From Desulfuromonas sp. DDH964 (GTDB lineage: Bacteria > Desulfobacterota > Desulfuromonadia > Desulfuromonadales > DDH964): a stretch of DNA of 64,000 bases. How positions within the stretch are numbered: the stretch's first letter is position 1; each line of letters opens with the position of its first letter. Positions 50,906 to 60,039 of the stretch are shown here, in pieces. Under the pieces are notes generated by a model. That model saw only the letters and a program-made list of their open reading frames with translations, was not told the DNA's origin and did no database searches. The translations under genes were made by a program, and so were the position numbers. Where the stretch lies: assembly GCF_001611275.1 (NCBI RefSeq), contig NZ_CP015080.1, positions 124,001-188,000 of the forward strand. The letters run 5' to 3'.

Positions 50906-51943
50906 ATGAATATTTCGCTGTTGCATCGTCTCACCCCCCTTGCCGCCGTCACCCTGCTGGTGCTGTCGGCCCTGCCGGCCCTGGCCGGAACCCCGCTCAA
51001 GGTCGGCTACCTGCCGGTGACCGGCCACGCCAAGTTCTTCATCGCCCAGGACAAGGGGTTCTTCGCTGCCGAAGGGCTCGATGTCGAACTGATCCAGTTC
51101 CACAACTCGGCCGACGGCCTGTCGGCGATTCGCGCCGGTCAGCTCGACGTCGGCGCCTTCGGCACCACCGCGCCGCTGGTGCATATCGCCAAGGGGGCCG
51201 AGATCCAGGTGATCGGCGGGATCATGGGGCAGGACGCGGCGCTGATCACCACCGCGGCCAACGCCGACAAGGTGCGGAAAGTGACCGACCTGAAAGGGAA
51301 GAAGGTCGCCACGGTGCGCCTGGCCAGTGGCGATGCGGTGCTGCGTGGCGCCCTCAATCAGGCCGGTATCGACTGGAAAACCGAAGTCGAAATCTTTGAG
51401 CTGAAAAACCCGCCGGCGGTGATCGAAGCGGTCAAGTCCGGCCAGGTCGATGCCGGCCTGGTCTGGGGTCCGCACGATCTTCGCGCCGAGGAGCAGGGGC
51501 TCAAGGTGGTGATCCGCAGCGACGAACTCTCCCCCGGCCATCCCTGCTGCCGCCTGACTGTCAGCAACGCCAGCGCCACGGATCATCCCGAGACCTGGAA
51601 GCACTTCCTGCGGGCGATCCTCAAGGCCGAAAAGTTCGCCAGCGAAAATCGGCCGGAGACCGTGGCGATCATCACCAAATATCTCAAGCTCGACGCGGCC
51701 TTGATCGAGAAGGCCTACTACAGCCCGCATCTCGACCAGTCTTCCGACCCCAACGTCAAGGGGGTGGAGGAGTTCTGGAGCACCATGCAGAAAAGCGGCT
51801 TCGTCGAGTCGAACAAGGCGATCGCCCCCTACATCAATACCGAGATCTACCGGCTGGCGCTCTTTGAACTGACCAGAGAAGAGCCCAAGGAGGCCTTCTG
51901 GGCCAAGCTCTGGGAGATCTTCAACGCACGGGATCGTTCATGA
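50906..51943 (+). CDS. SsuA/NrtA-type substrate-binding protein of the corrinoid operon
   Basis: A 345-residue periplasmic protein with a signal peptide cleaved near LPALAG (about residue 27). The fold markers are VGYLPVTGHAKFFIAQDKGFF, LSAIRAGQLDVGAFGTTAP and TVRLASGDAVLRGALNQAG. A CC pair lies at GHPCCRL. It binds the substrate of the transporter encoded next, probably a small organosulfur compound if the module works as proposed. AAGGAG precedes the ATG, which overlaps the end of a 32-codon frame that starts in the leader. Confidence 0.88.
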   Translation: MNISLLHRLTPLAAVTLLVLSALPALAGTPLKVGYLPVTGHAKFFIAQDKGFFAAEGLDVELIQFHNSADGLSAIRAGQLDVGAFGTTAPLVHIAKGAEIQVIGGIMGQDAALITTAANADKVRKVTDLKGKKVATVRLASGDAVLRGALNQAGIDWKTEVEIFELKNPPAVIEAVKSGQVDAGLVWGPHDLRAEEQGLKVVIRSDELSPGHPCCRLTVSNASATDHPETWKHFLRAILKAEKFASENRPETVAIITKYLKLDAALIEKAYYSPHLDQSSDPNVKGVEEFWSTMQKSGFVESNKAIAPYINTEIYRLALFELTREEPKEAFWAKLWEIFNARDRS

Positions 51944-52791
51944 CTGCAGGAGCATTTTCGGCAGCAGAGAGTTCGCGGAGGGGGGGGCTTGCCGTGGGAG
52001 GGGTGCGCTTCTCCTACGGCGAGACCGAAATTTTGCGGGAGATCAAGCTGCAGATCGCGGCCGGCGAGTTTGTCTGCCTGCTCGGCCCCTCCGGCTCGGG
52101 GAAGACCACCCTGCTGCGCCTCCTCGCCGGGCTTGAGGTGCCCAGCACCGGCAGTCTGCACTGGCAGGGGAGTCCGATCAGCGGTCCCGGCATCGAGCGC
52201 GGGGTGGTCTTTCAGGACTACTCCCTCTACCCCTGGCTGAACCTCGCCGACAACATCGGCCTGGCCCTCGAAAAGTCCTTGCCCGAGATGCCGCGCAAAG
52301 GGCGCCGGGAGCTGGCGGCGGCCTACCTGCAGATGGTCGGCCTGGCCGGGACCGCGAAGAAGTACCCTTTCGAGCTCTCCGGCGGCATGCAGCAGCGCGC
52401 CGCCATCGCCCGCGTCCTCGCCCTCGGCTCGCCGGTGTTGCTCCTCGACGAGCCCTTCGGCGCCCTCGACCCGGTCAACCGCCTGCGCCTGCAGGATCTG
52501 CTGCTGGAGATCTGGCGGGCGGAACAGCCGCGCAAGACCGTGGTTTTCGTCACCCACGACGTGGAGGAAGCCCTCTTTCTCGGCGACCGGCTGGTAGTGC
52601 TCGGCTCCACTCCGGGCCGGGTGATCGCCGATCTGGAGGTCCCCTTCGAGCGCCCGCGCCAGCGTCGCCAGGTCTTTGCCGACGGGCGCTACCAGAGGTT
52701 GCGCCAGCAGATCGACGAGCTCTATCGCTCCGACATCCAGCGGCGCCTCGCCGCGGAGGAACAAATCAGCTCGCCGGCGGAAGGAATCTGA
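51940..52791 (+). CDS. SsuB-type ABC ATPase of the corrinoid operon
   Basis: A 283-residue ATPase: Walker [11 protein letters not shown]-loop FQDYSLYPW, signature LSGGMQQR, Walker B LLLDEPF and H-loop THD. A 12-residue variable head precedes the fold. It overlaps the binding-protein gene by four bases and lies two bases before the permease gene. Confidence 0.92.
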   Translation: MTAGAFSAAESSRRGGLAVGGVRFSYGETEILREIKLQIAAGEFVCLLGPSGSGKTTLLRLLAGLEVPSTGSLHWQGSPISGPGIERGVVFQDYSLYPWLNLADNIGLALEKSLPEMPRKGRRELAAAYLQMVGLAGTAKKYPFELSGGMQQRAAIARVLALGSPVLLLDEPFGALDPVNRLRLQDLLLEIWRAEQPRKTVVFVTHDVEEALFLGDRLVVLGSTPGRVIADLEVPFERPRQRRQVFADGRYQRLRQQIDELYRSDIQRRLAAEEQISSPAEGI

Positions 52792-52793
52792 AC

Positions 52794-53609
52794 ATGGCTG
52801 AATCGCAACTGAGAACCGCCGTCATCGGCGCGCAACCCCGCGGGCAATCTGCCGCCTGGAGATTTCCCGGCGTGCAGGGTCGCGAAGGGTGGCTCTTTTT
52901 TCTCGCCCTGCTCGGGCTCTGGCAGTTTCTCACCACCGCCGTCGAGCTCCCCAACCCGGGACTCTTTCCGACCCCGCGGGTGACGGCCGTCGCCCTCTGG
53001 CAGTCGCTCCCCGAACTGTTGCAGGGGACCTGGGCGTCGCTGCTGATCTTTCTCCCCGGCTACGGCCTGGCGATCGTCGCCGGCATCGGTTGGGGGCTGC
53101 TGGTCGGCACCAGCGGCTGGTTGTCGCGCGCCTTCAACCCCTTCGCCCGGGTCGCCGCGCCGATTCCGCCGACGGTCTACATCCCCTATGCCATCGCCCT
53201 GCTGCCGAGTTTTTTCACCGCGGCGATCTTCGTGGTCTTTGTCGGCGCCTTCTGGCCGATCTTCGTGAATACCGCCGCCGGTGCCGCCCAGACCCCGCAG
53301 CGCCACCGCGACAACGCCCGGGTCCTCGGCATCGCCTATCTTCCCTACCTGCGCCGGGTGGTCCTGCCGGCGGCCCTGCCGCAGGTCTTTTCGGGACTGG
53401 GAGTGGGGCTGGTCCTCTCCTTCATCATGCTGACGGTGGCCGAACTCTTCGGCGCCCACAAGGGGCTGGGGCGTTTCGTCCAGTATTATGCCGACTACGC
53501 CGATTATCCGCGCATGGTCGCCGGCATCCTCTACACCGGCCTGGTGGCCTTTTCCGCCATGGCCCTGCTGGAAAAGATCAAACGCCGCCTGTTCTTCTGG
53601 GTGCGCTGA
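52794..53609 (+). CDS. SsuC-type permease of the corrinoid operon
   Basis: A 271-residue permease with six membrane spans, IPPTVYIPYAIALLPSFF in place of the usual SsuC proline segment and GLGVGLVLSFIMLTVAELFGAHKGLG near the end. The EAA-loop region reads LGIAYLPYLRRVVLPAALP. The divergence from the two other permeases in this window suggests a different ligand. Confidence 0.9.
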   Translation: MAESQLRTAVIGAQPRGQSAAWRFPGVQGREGWLFFLALLGLWQFLTTAVELPNPGLFPTPRVTAVALWQSLPELLQGTWASLLIFLPGYGLAIVAGIGWGLLVGTSGWLSRAFNPFARVAAPIPPTVYIPYAIALLPSFFTAAIFVVFVGAFWPIFVNTAAGAAQTPQRHRDNARVLGIAYLPYLRRVVLPAALPQVFSGLGVGLVLSFIMLTVAELFGAHKGLGRFVQYYADYADYPRMVAGILYTGLVAFSAMALLEKIKRRLFFWVR

Positions 53610-53625
53610 CGCAAGGAGACCAAGG

Positions 53626-54285
53626 ATGCAAGATCAGGAACTGTTCGAAGCCCTGGCCACCGCGGTGGTCGAAATGGACGAGGAGCAAACCGTCGCGCTG
53701 GCGCAGGAGGCGATCCGCCGGAATATCGACGCCTACCGCGCCATCGACCAGGGGCTGGCGATCGGCATGGAACGGGCCGGCGCGCTGTTCGAGGAGGAGG
53801 AGTATTTCATCCCCGAACTGTTGATGTGTTCCGACGCCATGTATGCCGGGCTGGAGATTCTGCGGCCGCACCTGCGGGTCGCCGCGGCGGCCGACAAGGT
53901 GCGGGTGGTGATCGGTGTCATCCAGGGGGATACCCATGACATCGGCAAGAACCTGGTGCGGATTCTGCTGGAGGCCGCCGGCTTCGAGGTCACCGACCTC
54001 GGCCGCGACATCGCACCGCTCGCATTCGTCACCACCGCCGAGCGGATCGACGCGCAGGTCATCGCCCTCTCCACCCTGATGACCACCACCATGGACGGGA
54101 TGGGCGAGGTGGTGCGCCTGCTCGACGAGCGGGGCAATCGCCAGCGCTTCCGGGTGATCGTCGGCGGCGGGCCGATCTCGCAGGGCTTCGCCAGTCGCAT
54201 CGGCGCCGACGGCTACGCCGCCAACGCCGCCGAGGCGGTCAAGCTGGTGCGGCGCCTGACGGCCAGCAGCGAGGTCGCGGCATGA
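53626..54285 (+). CDS. Corrinoid (B12-binding) methyltransferase protein
   Basis: A 219-residue protein of the MtaC/MtbC/MttC/MtsB type. Residues 1-85 are the helical cap domain (ELFEALATAVVEMDEEQ ... EEYFIPELLMCSDAM), residues 90-210 the B12 domain with the GDTHDIGKN motif (cobalt ligand H104) and the GGGPIS phosphate-tail site. It carries the methyl group between the two methyltransferases encoded next. CAAGGAGACCAAGG precedes the ATG. Confidence 0.93.
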   Translation: MQDQELFEALATAVVEMDEEQTVALAQEAIRRNIDAYRAIDQGLAIGMERAGALFEEEEYFIPELLMCSDAMYAGLEILRPHLRVAAAADKVRVVIGVIQGDTHDIGKNLVRILLEAAGFEVTDLGRDIAPLAFVTTAERIDAQVIALSTLMTTTMDGMGEVVRLLDERGNRQRFRVIVGGGPISQGFASRIGADGYAANAAEAVKLVRRLTASSEVAA

Positions 54286-55349
54286 ACCGCGATGCGCTGA
54301 CACCTGTCCAGCGGCTGGCCGCCTGGGGGCGGGGCGAGCCCATCGACCGCCTGCCGTGCGTGCCGATCGTCGGCAATGGCGCCGCGCGGGTGCTCGGCGT
54401 CAAGGTGCGCGCCCTGCGTGCCGATGCCCGCCTGCTTGCCGCGGCGCAAACCGCCGCCTGGCGCCGCTTCGGTTACGACAACGTCCGCATCTTCACCGAC
54501 CTCTACGTACTGGCCGAGGCGATGGGAGCAACGGTGACCCTTCCCGAGGACGAAACCGCCTATCTCGCCGCGCCGGCCATCGACGACGTGGCCGGTATCG
54601 CCGCGCTGCAACCTGCTGACCCCCGCCGCGACGGCCTGCTGCCGCGGCACCTGGAGGCTCTGGAGCGTACCCTGGCCGCCATCGGCGACCAGGTGCCGGT
54701 GAGCGCCGCCGTCACCGGCCCGCTGACCACCGCCTCGTTCCTGATCGGGGCCGAAAAACTGAGCCGGCTGATGCTGAAGGATCCGGAGGCCGTCCATCGC
54801 TTGTGCCGGATTGCCCTGGACAGCGCCATCGGCTTCGCGGCGGCGATCATCGCCGCCGGCGGCACCCCCAGCCTCACCGAGCCGATGGCGTCGAGCACGG
54901 TGATCAGCCCGCGCCAGTTCGCGACCTTTGCCCAGCCCTACCTGACCGAACTGGTCGACTTCATCCATCGCCAGGGCAAGCCGGTGACCCTACACATCTG
55001 CGGCAAGACCGAAAAGAGCTGGGAGGGGATGGTCGCCACCGGCGCCGATACCTTAAGTCTCGACAACGAGGTCGACCTGGCCGCGGCCGCCGCGAAGATC
55101 GGCGACCGGGTCCGGATCATGGGCCATGTCCACCCGACGGCGGTCCTGCTGTCGGGGACGCCGGCGACGGTGCGGCAGGCGGTGCGCGATGGCGTGCGCC
55201 AGGCGCACGCCGCGCCCAGGGGCTATATCGTCGCTTCGGGGTGCAGCCTGCCGACCGAAACCCCCTTCGCCAATATTGACGCCATGCTCGCGGCGGTGCG
55301 CGAGATCGGCTGGCCGGTCCAGCCGCATGCCCTGACGGAGGGATCATGA
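54282..55349 (+). CDS. MtaA/CmuA-type corrinoid methyltransferase 1
   Basis: A 355-residue uroporphyrinogen-decarboxylase-fold methyltransferase. The zinc motif is HxC (H238 and C240 in LHICGKTEKSW) with C321 in SGCSLPTETPF, as in MtaA, MtbA and MtsA, which bind a thiol or thioether at zinc. It overlaps the corrinoid gene by four bases and the second methyltransferase gene by four bases. It could take a methyl group from the substrate or pass it to a thiol acceptor. Confidence 0.9.
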   Translation: MNRDALTPVQRLAAWGRGEPIDRLPCVPIVGNGAARVLGVKVRALRADARLLAAAQTAAWRRFGYDNVRIFTDLYVLAEAMGATVTLPEDETAYLAAPAIDDVAGIAALQPADPRRDGLLPRHLEALERTLAAIGDQVPVSAAVTGPLTTASFLIGAEKLSRLMLKDPEAVHRLCRIALDSAIGFAAAIIAAGGTPSLTEPMASSTVISPRQFATFAQPYLTELVDFIHRQGKPVTLHICGKTEKSWEGMVATGADTLSLDNEVDLAAAAAKIGDRVRIMGHVHPTAVLLSGTPATVRQAVRDGVRQAHAAPRGYIVASGCSLPTETPFANIDAMLAAVREIGWPVQPHALTEGS

Positions 55350-56365
55350 GTCTCAGCCCCAAGGAACGCCTGCAACGCACCTTGAGCCGACAGCCGGTCG
55401 ACCGGCCGCCGGCCATCTGTACCGGCGGCATGATGAACGCGGCGGTGGTCGAGGTGATGACCTCCAGCGGAGTCACCCTGCCGGCCGGCCATCACGATGC
55501 CGGTTTGATGGCGGCCCTGGCGACGGAGGTGCAGCAGGCGACCGGCTTTGAGAATATCGGCGTCCCCTTCTGCATGACCGTCGAGGCCGAAGTGCTCGGC
55601 AGCGAGATCGACTTCGGGTCGCTGAGCTGCGAGCCGAAAATCGCCCGCGAAATCTTCCCCTCGTCCCGGCAGGTGGTTTATCGCCCCCTGGCCGAGCTGC
55701 TCGGCGCCGGGCGCATCCGGACCGTCGCGGCGACGGTGGAGGCGCTGGCGCGCCGCCACCCGGAGCAGCCGGTCATCGCCAGCCTCACCGGGCCGGTCTC
55801 CACCGCTGCGTCGATTGTCGACCCGATGCAGTTTCTGCGCGAGTTGCGCAAGGATGCCGAGCACGCCCATCGGGTGCTCGATTATGTGACCGCTTTTCTG
55901 GAAGGGTTCGCCCGGCTGCTGATCGAGGCCGGCGCCGCGGCGGTGGCCATCGGCGATCCGACCGCCACCGGCGAGATTCTCGGGCCGAAAATGTTCGAGA
56001 GTTACGCTGTTCCGTATCTGAACCGACTGACCGGGAGTATCCGCGCCGCCGGCCGGCCGGCGATTCTGCATATCTGCGGCGATCTCAAGAGCGTGCGGCC
56101 GCTGGTGGGCCGGCTGCGCGCCGATGCCCTGAGTACCGACGCCCTGGTCAACCTCGCGCAGCTCAAGCACGACTTTCCGCAGCTGACCACCATGGGCAAC
56201 ATCAGCACCTTTCTGCTCGAAGCGGGCGATCCGGCGAAGATCGAGCGGCAGACGGCGGGCCTGGTCCGGGCCGGCGTCGACATCATCGCCCCGGCCTGCG
56301 GTCTCTCCACCGCCAGCGCCCTGGCCAACATCCGTGCCCTGACCGGCACGGTCAAAGCGGGCTGA
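55346..56365 (+). CDS. MtaA/CmuA-type corrinoid methyltransferase 2
   Basis: A 339-residue paralogue of the preceding enzyme. The zinc motif is kept (H242 and C244 in LHICGDLKS; C318 in PACGLSTASALAN). Divergence between the two (start, core loops) is enough to suggest different substrates, for example one methyl donor and one acceptor. No MttB-, MtaB- or MtbB-type substrate methyltransferase is encoded in the operon, so one of this pair may fill that role, as MtsA does for dimethyl sulfide in methanogens. Confidence 0.9.
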   Translation: MSLSPKERLQRTLSRQPVDRPPAICTGGMMNAAVVEVMTSSGVTLPAGHHDAGLMAALATEVQQATGFENIGVPFCMTVEAEVLGSEIDFGSLSCEPKIAREIFPSSRQVVYRPLAELLGAGRIRTVAATVEALARRHPEQPVIASLTGPVSTAASIVDPMQFLRELRKDAEHAHRVLDYVTAFLEGFARLLIEAGAAAVAIGDPTATGEILGPKMFESYAVPYLNRLTGSIRAAGRPAILHICGDLKSVRPLVGRLRADALSTDALVNLAQLKHDFPQLTTMGNISTFLLEAGDPAKIERQTAGLVRAGVDIIAPACGLSTASALANIRALTGTVKAG

Positions 56366-56369
56366 CGCC

Positions 56370-58037
56370 GTGCCGCTGATCGAATTTTTCCCCGCCGCGC
56401 GCCAGGTCGAGGTTGAAGTCGGCACCACGCTGCTGCAGGCGGCACGGCGCGCGGGGGTGGTGATCGAGGCCCCCTGCGACGGGGTCGGCACCTGTGGCAA
56501 ATGCAAGGTGCGGCGCCTGGCCGGCGAGACTCGGACCATCGTCGGCGCCCGCCACGCCCTCAGCCGTGCGGAACAGGCGGACGGCTGGCTTCTCGCCTGC
56601 CAGGAGCAGGTCTGCGGCGATCTGCGACTGGAACTGGCGGAGCGCCAGCGCGAGACGGGGCTGCGCATTGCCCACGGTGGAGCGGCCCGCAGCGTCCCCC
56701 TGCGACCGGCGGTCGGCAAGGAGTTCGTGGCGGCTACCGGCCAGACGCTGGTACATAGTGGCGAGGACCTGCTCGGCGTGGAGCAGGGGGACACCCGCGG
56801 CGAGCAGTTCGGCCTGGCGGTCGATATCGGCACCACCACCCTGGTCGTCGCCCTCATCGATCTGCGCACCGGCGCCGAGCTGGCGGTCGCCTCCAGTCTC
56901 AATCCCCAGGCGCGTCACGCCCAGGATGTGCTGTCGCGCATCCGCTTTGCTTCCCGGGAGGGCGGCCTGTCGCAGCTGCGCGGCGAGCTGCTTGACGCCC
57001 TCAACCAGCTGACCGCCGAGGTGGCGGCTGCTGCCGGGATCGGGCGGGAAGCGATTTACGAAGCGGTCCTGTGCGGTAACACCTGCATGCTGCACCTGGC
57101 GACCGGCACCGATCCCTCCCCCCTTGGCCACTCTCCCTACACCCCGACCCTGAGCGGCGGCAGCCGCCACCCGGCTGCCGAGTTCGGCCTTGAGATCGCC
57201 GCCGTCGGCCAGGTCTACCTGCCGCCGATCATCTCGGCCTATGTCGGCGCCGACCTCAGCGCCGGGCTGCTCGCCGCCGGCCTCGATAGCGAGACGCGCA
57301 GCATGCTGCTGATCGATATCGGCACCAACGGCGAGATGATCCTCGCCCACCAGGGCAGACTCTTTGCCACCTCCACCGCCGCCGGACCGGCCTTCGAGGG
57401 GATGAACATCCGCTGCGGCATGCGCGCCGCCGCCGGAGCGATCGAGCGCGTTCGGATCGACGCTGACGGGGCGATCGCCCTGCAGACCATCGGCGAGCGA
57501 GATCCGCTCGGCCTGTGCGGCAGCGGCCTGCTCGATGCCGTCGCCGAGCTGCTGCGCAGCGGCGTGGTCACCAGGGCGGGGGGCTTTTTGCGCTCGGCCG
57601 ACAGCCTGCCCGCCAGCCTCGGCGCCCGGCTGGTCGCGCGGGACGGAAAGCCGGTCTTTGTCATCGCCGACGAGGTGGTGCTGACCCGCGGCGATCTGCG
57701 CCAGGTCCAGCTGGCCAAGGGGGCGATCCGGGCCGGGATCGACCTGCTGCTGCGCCAGGTCGGTCTTTCCCCCGAGCAGCTCGACGGCGTGCTGATTGCC
57801 GGCTCCTTCGGCCTGCACCTGCGCCCGGAGAGCCTGCTGACCATCGGCCTGCTCCCCCCGGAGTTCGCCGGACGGATCGAATTCGTCGGCAACACCGCCA
57901 AGAGCGGCAGCCAGGCCCTGCTCCTCAACCGCGACTGCCGCCCGCACCTGCAGCAGCTGGTCGGGAAGATCGAGGTGCTGGAGCTGGCCCACCACGCGGA
58001 GTTCGCACAGGTTTTCGTCGCCAGTCTCGGTTTCTGA
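56370..58037 (+). CDS. ASKHA-type reductive activator of the corrinoid protein (RACE)
   Basis: A 555-residue protein. The N-terminal 2Fe-2S ferredoxin domain has APCDGVGTCGKCKVRR and a later LACQEQVC. The ASKHA ATPase part (DUF4445) has LAVDIGTTTLVVALIDL and IDIGTNGEMIL. Such proteins use ATP to return oxidised Co(II) to Co(I) in corrinoid methyltransferases. It starts at GTG 56370, four bases behind the second methyltransferase. It completes the module. Confidence 0.93.
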   Translation: MPLIEFFPAARQVEVEVGTTLLQAARRAGVVIEAPCDGVGTCGKCKVRRLAGETRTIVGARHALSRAEQADGWLLACQEQVCGDLRLELAERQRETGLRIAHGGAARSVPLRPAVGKEFVAATGQTLVHSGEDLLGVEQGDTRGEQFGLAVDIGTTTLVVALIDLRTGAELAVASSLNPQARHAQDVLSRIRFASREGGLSQLRGELLDALNQLTAEVAAAAGIGREAIYEAVLCGNTCMLHLATGTDPSPLGHSPYTPTLSGGSRHPAAEFGLEIAAVGQVYLPPIISAYVGADLSAGLLAAGLDSETRSMLLIDIGTNGEMILAHQGRLFATSTAAGPAFEGMNIRCGMRAAAGAIERVRIDADGAIALQTIGERDPLGLCGSGLLDAVAELLRSGVVTRAGGFLRSADSLPASLGARLVARDGKPVFVIADEVVLTRGDLRQVQLAKGAIRAGIDLLLRQVGLSPEQLDGVLIAGSFGLHLRPESLLTIGLLPPEFAGRIEFVGNTAKSGSQALLLNRDCRPHLQQLVGKIEVLELAHHAEFAQVFVASLGF

Positions 58038-58160
58038 TCCCTCCCCCCCCGCACGCGTAACCATCCAGCAGTCCTTCCCGAATCCGGGAATTCAACCTGC
58101 AGCTCAAGAGTTCAGTGTATCTTGCACCGGCCGGCCGGTTGTTCGTAAACTGGCGAACCG

Positions 58161-58784
58161 TCAATGGGCGTGTCCGCCACCATGACTCTCCGGTTTAGGT
58201 GTCCCGTGGTGCGGCCCGGCATGCACCGCCTCGACAATCCCCTCCACGTAGTGCACGTAGGTCACGTAGTCGGCGACAAAAGCGCGGCCGGCGGCGATGC
58301 TGTCGGCGGCGTGTTGACGGCTGGCATGGGCGGCAGCGAACTTGTCGCGAATCCCCTGCTCCACATGGGCGGCGATGGCCTTCGCCAGTTGGTCGACCGA
58401 GCCTTGTTCCAGCGCCCGGTCGGCCTTGGCGATCGGCGCCGGCACGGTCGCTCCGGCTTTCAGGCCGGTGTAGGGGGCACCTTCGCCGGCCCGGTGAACC
58501 CGCACCAGCGTTTCAAAGAAATAGCGGTCGGCCAGTTCTTGTGCGCTGCCATCGAGGTGCCGCACCTTGAGCGTCTGGGCAAAGGCGGCGCGAATCTCTG
58601 CCTCGTCCTCGGCGCGGACCCATTTGAGGACGGTTGTGACATCCTGTGCGGCCAGTGCGGCACGCGCGTCAATCACCACCGGTCCGTCGAGGGTGTCGCA
58701 GTGGGCCCAGGTGAATTGGGGCGTCAGCAGCAGGGCGGCAGCGAGGGTCAGCAGCAGGAAGCGATCAAAACGTGTCTTTGGCAT
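58161..58784 (-). CDS. DUF6448 exported protein
   Basis: A 207-residue protein starting at ATG 58784 (GAAGGAGAAG upstream; the longer frame is rejected). A signal peptide is cleaved near FTWA (about residue 28), and the mature protein begins with HCDTLDGPVV, the DUF6448 marker. It is mainly helical with a His-rich tail (HYVEGIVEAVHAGPHHGT ... HGGGHAH), which suggests metal binding. Function unknown. It is divergent from the ECF sigma factor gene, which may control it. Confidence 0.8.
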   Translation of the reverse strand: MPKTRFDRFLLLTLAAALLLTPQFTWAHCDTLDGPVVIDARAALAAQDVTTVLKWVRAEDEAEIRAAFAQTLKVRHLDGSAQELADRYFFETLVRVHRAGEGAPYTGLKAGATVPAPIAKADRALEQGSVDQLAKAIAAHVEQGIRDKFAAAHASRQHAADSIAAGRAFVADYVTYVHYVEGIVEAVHAGPHHGTPKPESHGGGHAH

Positions 58785-58953
58785 CTTTCTTCTCCTTCGG
58801 CGATGGGTAAAATGAACATGCGGGTCATCTTGTTGGTAAATACGCAGCGACGGCGGCAGATGTGACAGTTCGATGGTCTTTTTGCCGATCGTCACATCCG
58901 GACGTTCTGCTGCGTATAGTCTTAAAAGGGGAGAGCGGGGGAGAGCGGGAATT

Positions 58954-59499
58954 GTGACCGATGAAGAGTTGATGCAGGCCTATGCCCGGGGAGAACAGGC
59001 GGCCTTTGATCAATTGTACGCCCGGCATAAATGCCGAGTGATGGGCTATCTGTTGAAGCGGTCAGGCGATCGGACTGCGGCCGAAGACGTTTTTCAGGCC
59101 GTATTTCTGAAACTGCACCGCAGCCGCGACAACTACCGGGATGAGCTGCCGTTTCTCCCCTGGCTGTTTACCATCGTGCGCACTGCCCTGATCGATGCCG
59201 CGCGGCGGGAGCAAACCCGCAGCGCACGCATCGTGCTGGATGGTGAGCAGGTTGCGGCAGCCGTTGCCGACCACGTGCCGGACCCGGCGCCTCTGCACGA
59301 GGCGCTGCCCGCGCTCGCCACGCTCAGCCCGGATCAGCGCCGGGTGTTGGAACTGCGCTTCGGCCAGGGGTTCAGTTTTACCGAGATCGCCGAGCAGCTC
59401 GAACTGTCGCCGGCCAATGCCCGGAAGCTGGCCAGCCGCGCCCTTGGCAGGCTGCGCCGGTTACTGGGTGGCAAGGAGATGACTCATGACCCGTCATGA
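58954..59499 (+). CDS. ECF-type sigma factor
   Basis: A 181-residue RNA polymerase sigma factor of the extracytoplasmic-function group. Region 2 runs DELMQAYARGEQAAFDQLYARH to FLKLHRSRDNYR with LPFLPWLFTIVRTALIDAARR, region 4 has LSPDQRRVLELRFGQGFSFTEIAEQLELSPANARKLASRAL. The GTG at 58954 is used (GAGAGCGGG upstream). It overlaps the next gene by 14 bases, a common sigma/anti-sigma layout. Confidence 0.9.
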   Translation: MTDEELMQAYARGEQAAFDQLYARHKCRVMGYLLKRSGDRTAAEDVFQAVFLKLHRSRDNYRDELPFLPWLFTIVRTALIDAARREQTRSARIVLDGEQVAAAVADHVPDPAPLHEALPALATLSPDQRRVLELRFGQGFSFTEIAEQLELSPANARKLASRALGRLRRLLGGKEMTHDPS

Positions 59500-60016
59500 C
59501 GAAGACCAGATATACCGGGAGTTTCACGATTTCGAAACGACAGGACCGATAACGCCCGGCCCGGCACTCGATGAGGCTGTCAGCGCGCGGATCGGCAGGG
59601 AGATGCGGCGGCAAACCTGGCAGACCGGTCTGAAAATGACCCTGGCCCAGATCGCCACGGGGCTGGCCACCCTGACCGTCTGCCCGCAGTTCGGTCTCGG
59701 CCTGGGCGGCCATCTCTCTTTGCACGCCGGACATGCCGGTGCCCCGGCGCTGTTCTTCTACCTGTTCTGCGGCCTGCTGTTCGTCAGTTGCGGTGGGATT
59801 CTGTGCGGTCTGCTGCTGCGGCGCACCGAGCTGGCCTGGGCCAGGCGATTCAGTACCACCTTTTTCCTCGGTTACGCTGCGATCGCCTATTTTATGCTGG
59901 TGATGCTGGGCAGCGAAGCGTTCGTCGTCGCCTCCCTGGCCTGGATTCCCGGCGCCGCCCTCGGCAATCTGGCCGGATTCGCCCTGACTCGCACCCTGCG
60001 CCAGCGCCTGGCCTGA
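59486..60016 (+). CDS. Probable membrane anti-sigma factor
   Basis: A 176-residue protein with a soluble N-terminal half (DDEQIYREFHDFE-like start, about 45 residues) and four membrane spans. No zinc-binding HxxxCxxC is present. The overlap with the sigma gene and the soluble head facing the cytoplasm suggest it holds the sigma factor at the membrane. This is inference from gene order. Confidence 0.6.
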   Translation: MTRHDEDQIYREFHDFETTGPITPGPALDEAVSARIGREMRRQTWQTGLKMTLAQIATGLATLTVCPQFGLGLGGHLSLHAGHAGAPALFFYLFCGLLFVSCGGILCGLLLRRTELAWARRFSTTFFLGYAAIAYFMLVMLGSEAFVVASLAWIPGAALGNLAGFALTRTLRQRLA

Positions 60017-60039
60017 AGCATTCCTGCCTGGTTGCGCCC

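Noticed and set aside
49073..51730. An 885-codon minus-strand frame across the glycosyltransferase and binding-protein genes
   Set aside because: A shadow of the GT2 and SsuA-type genes; it also crosses the corrinoid-operon promoter.
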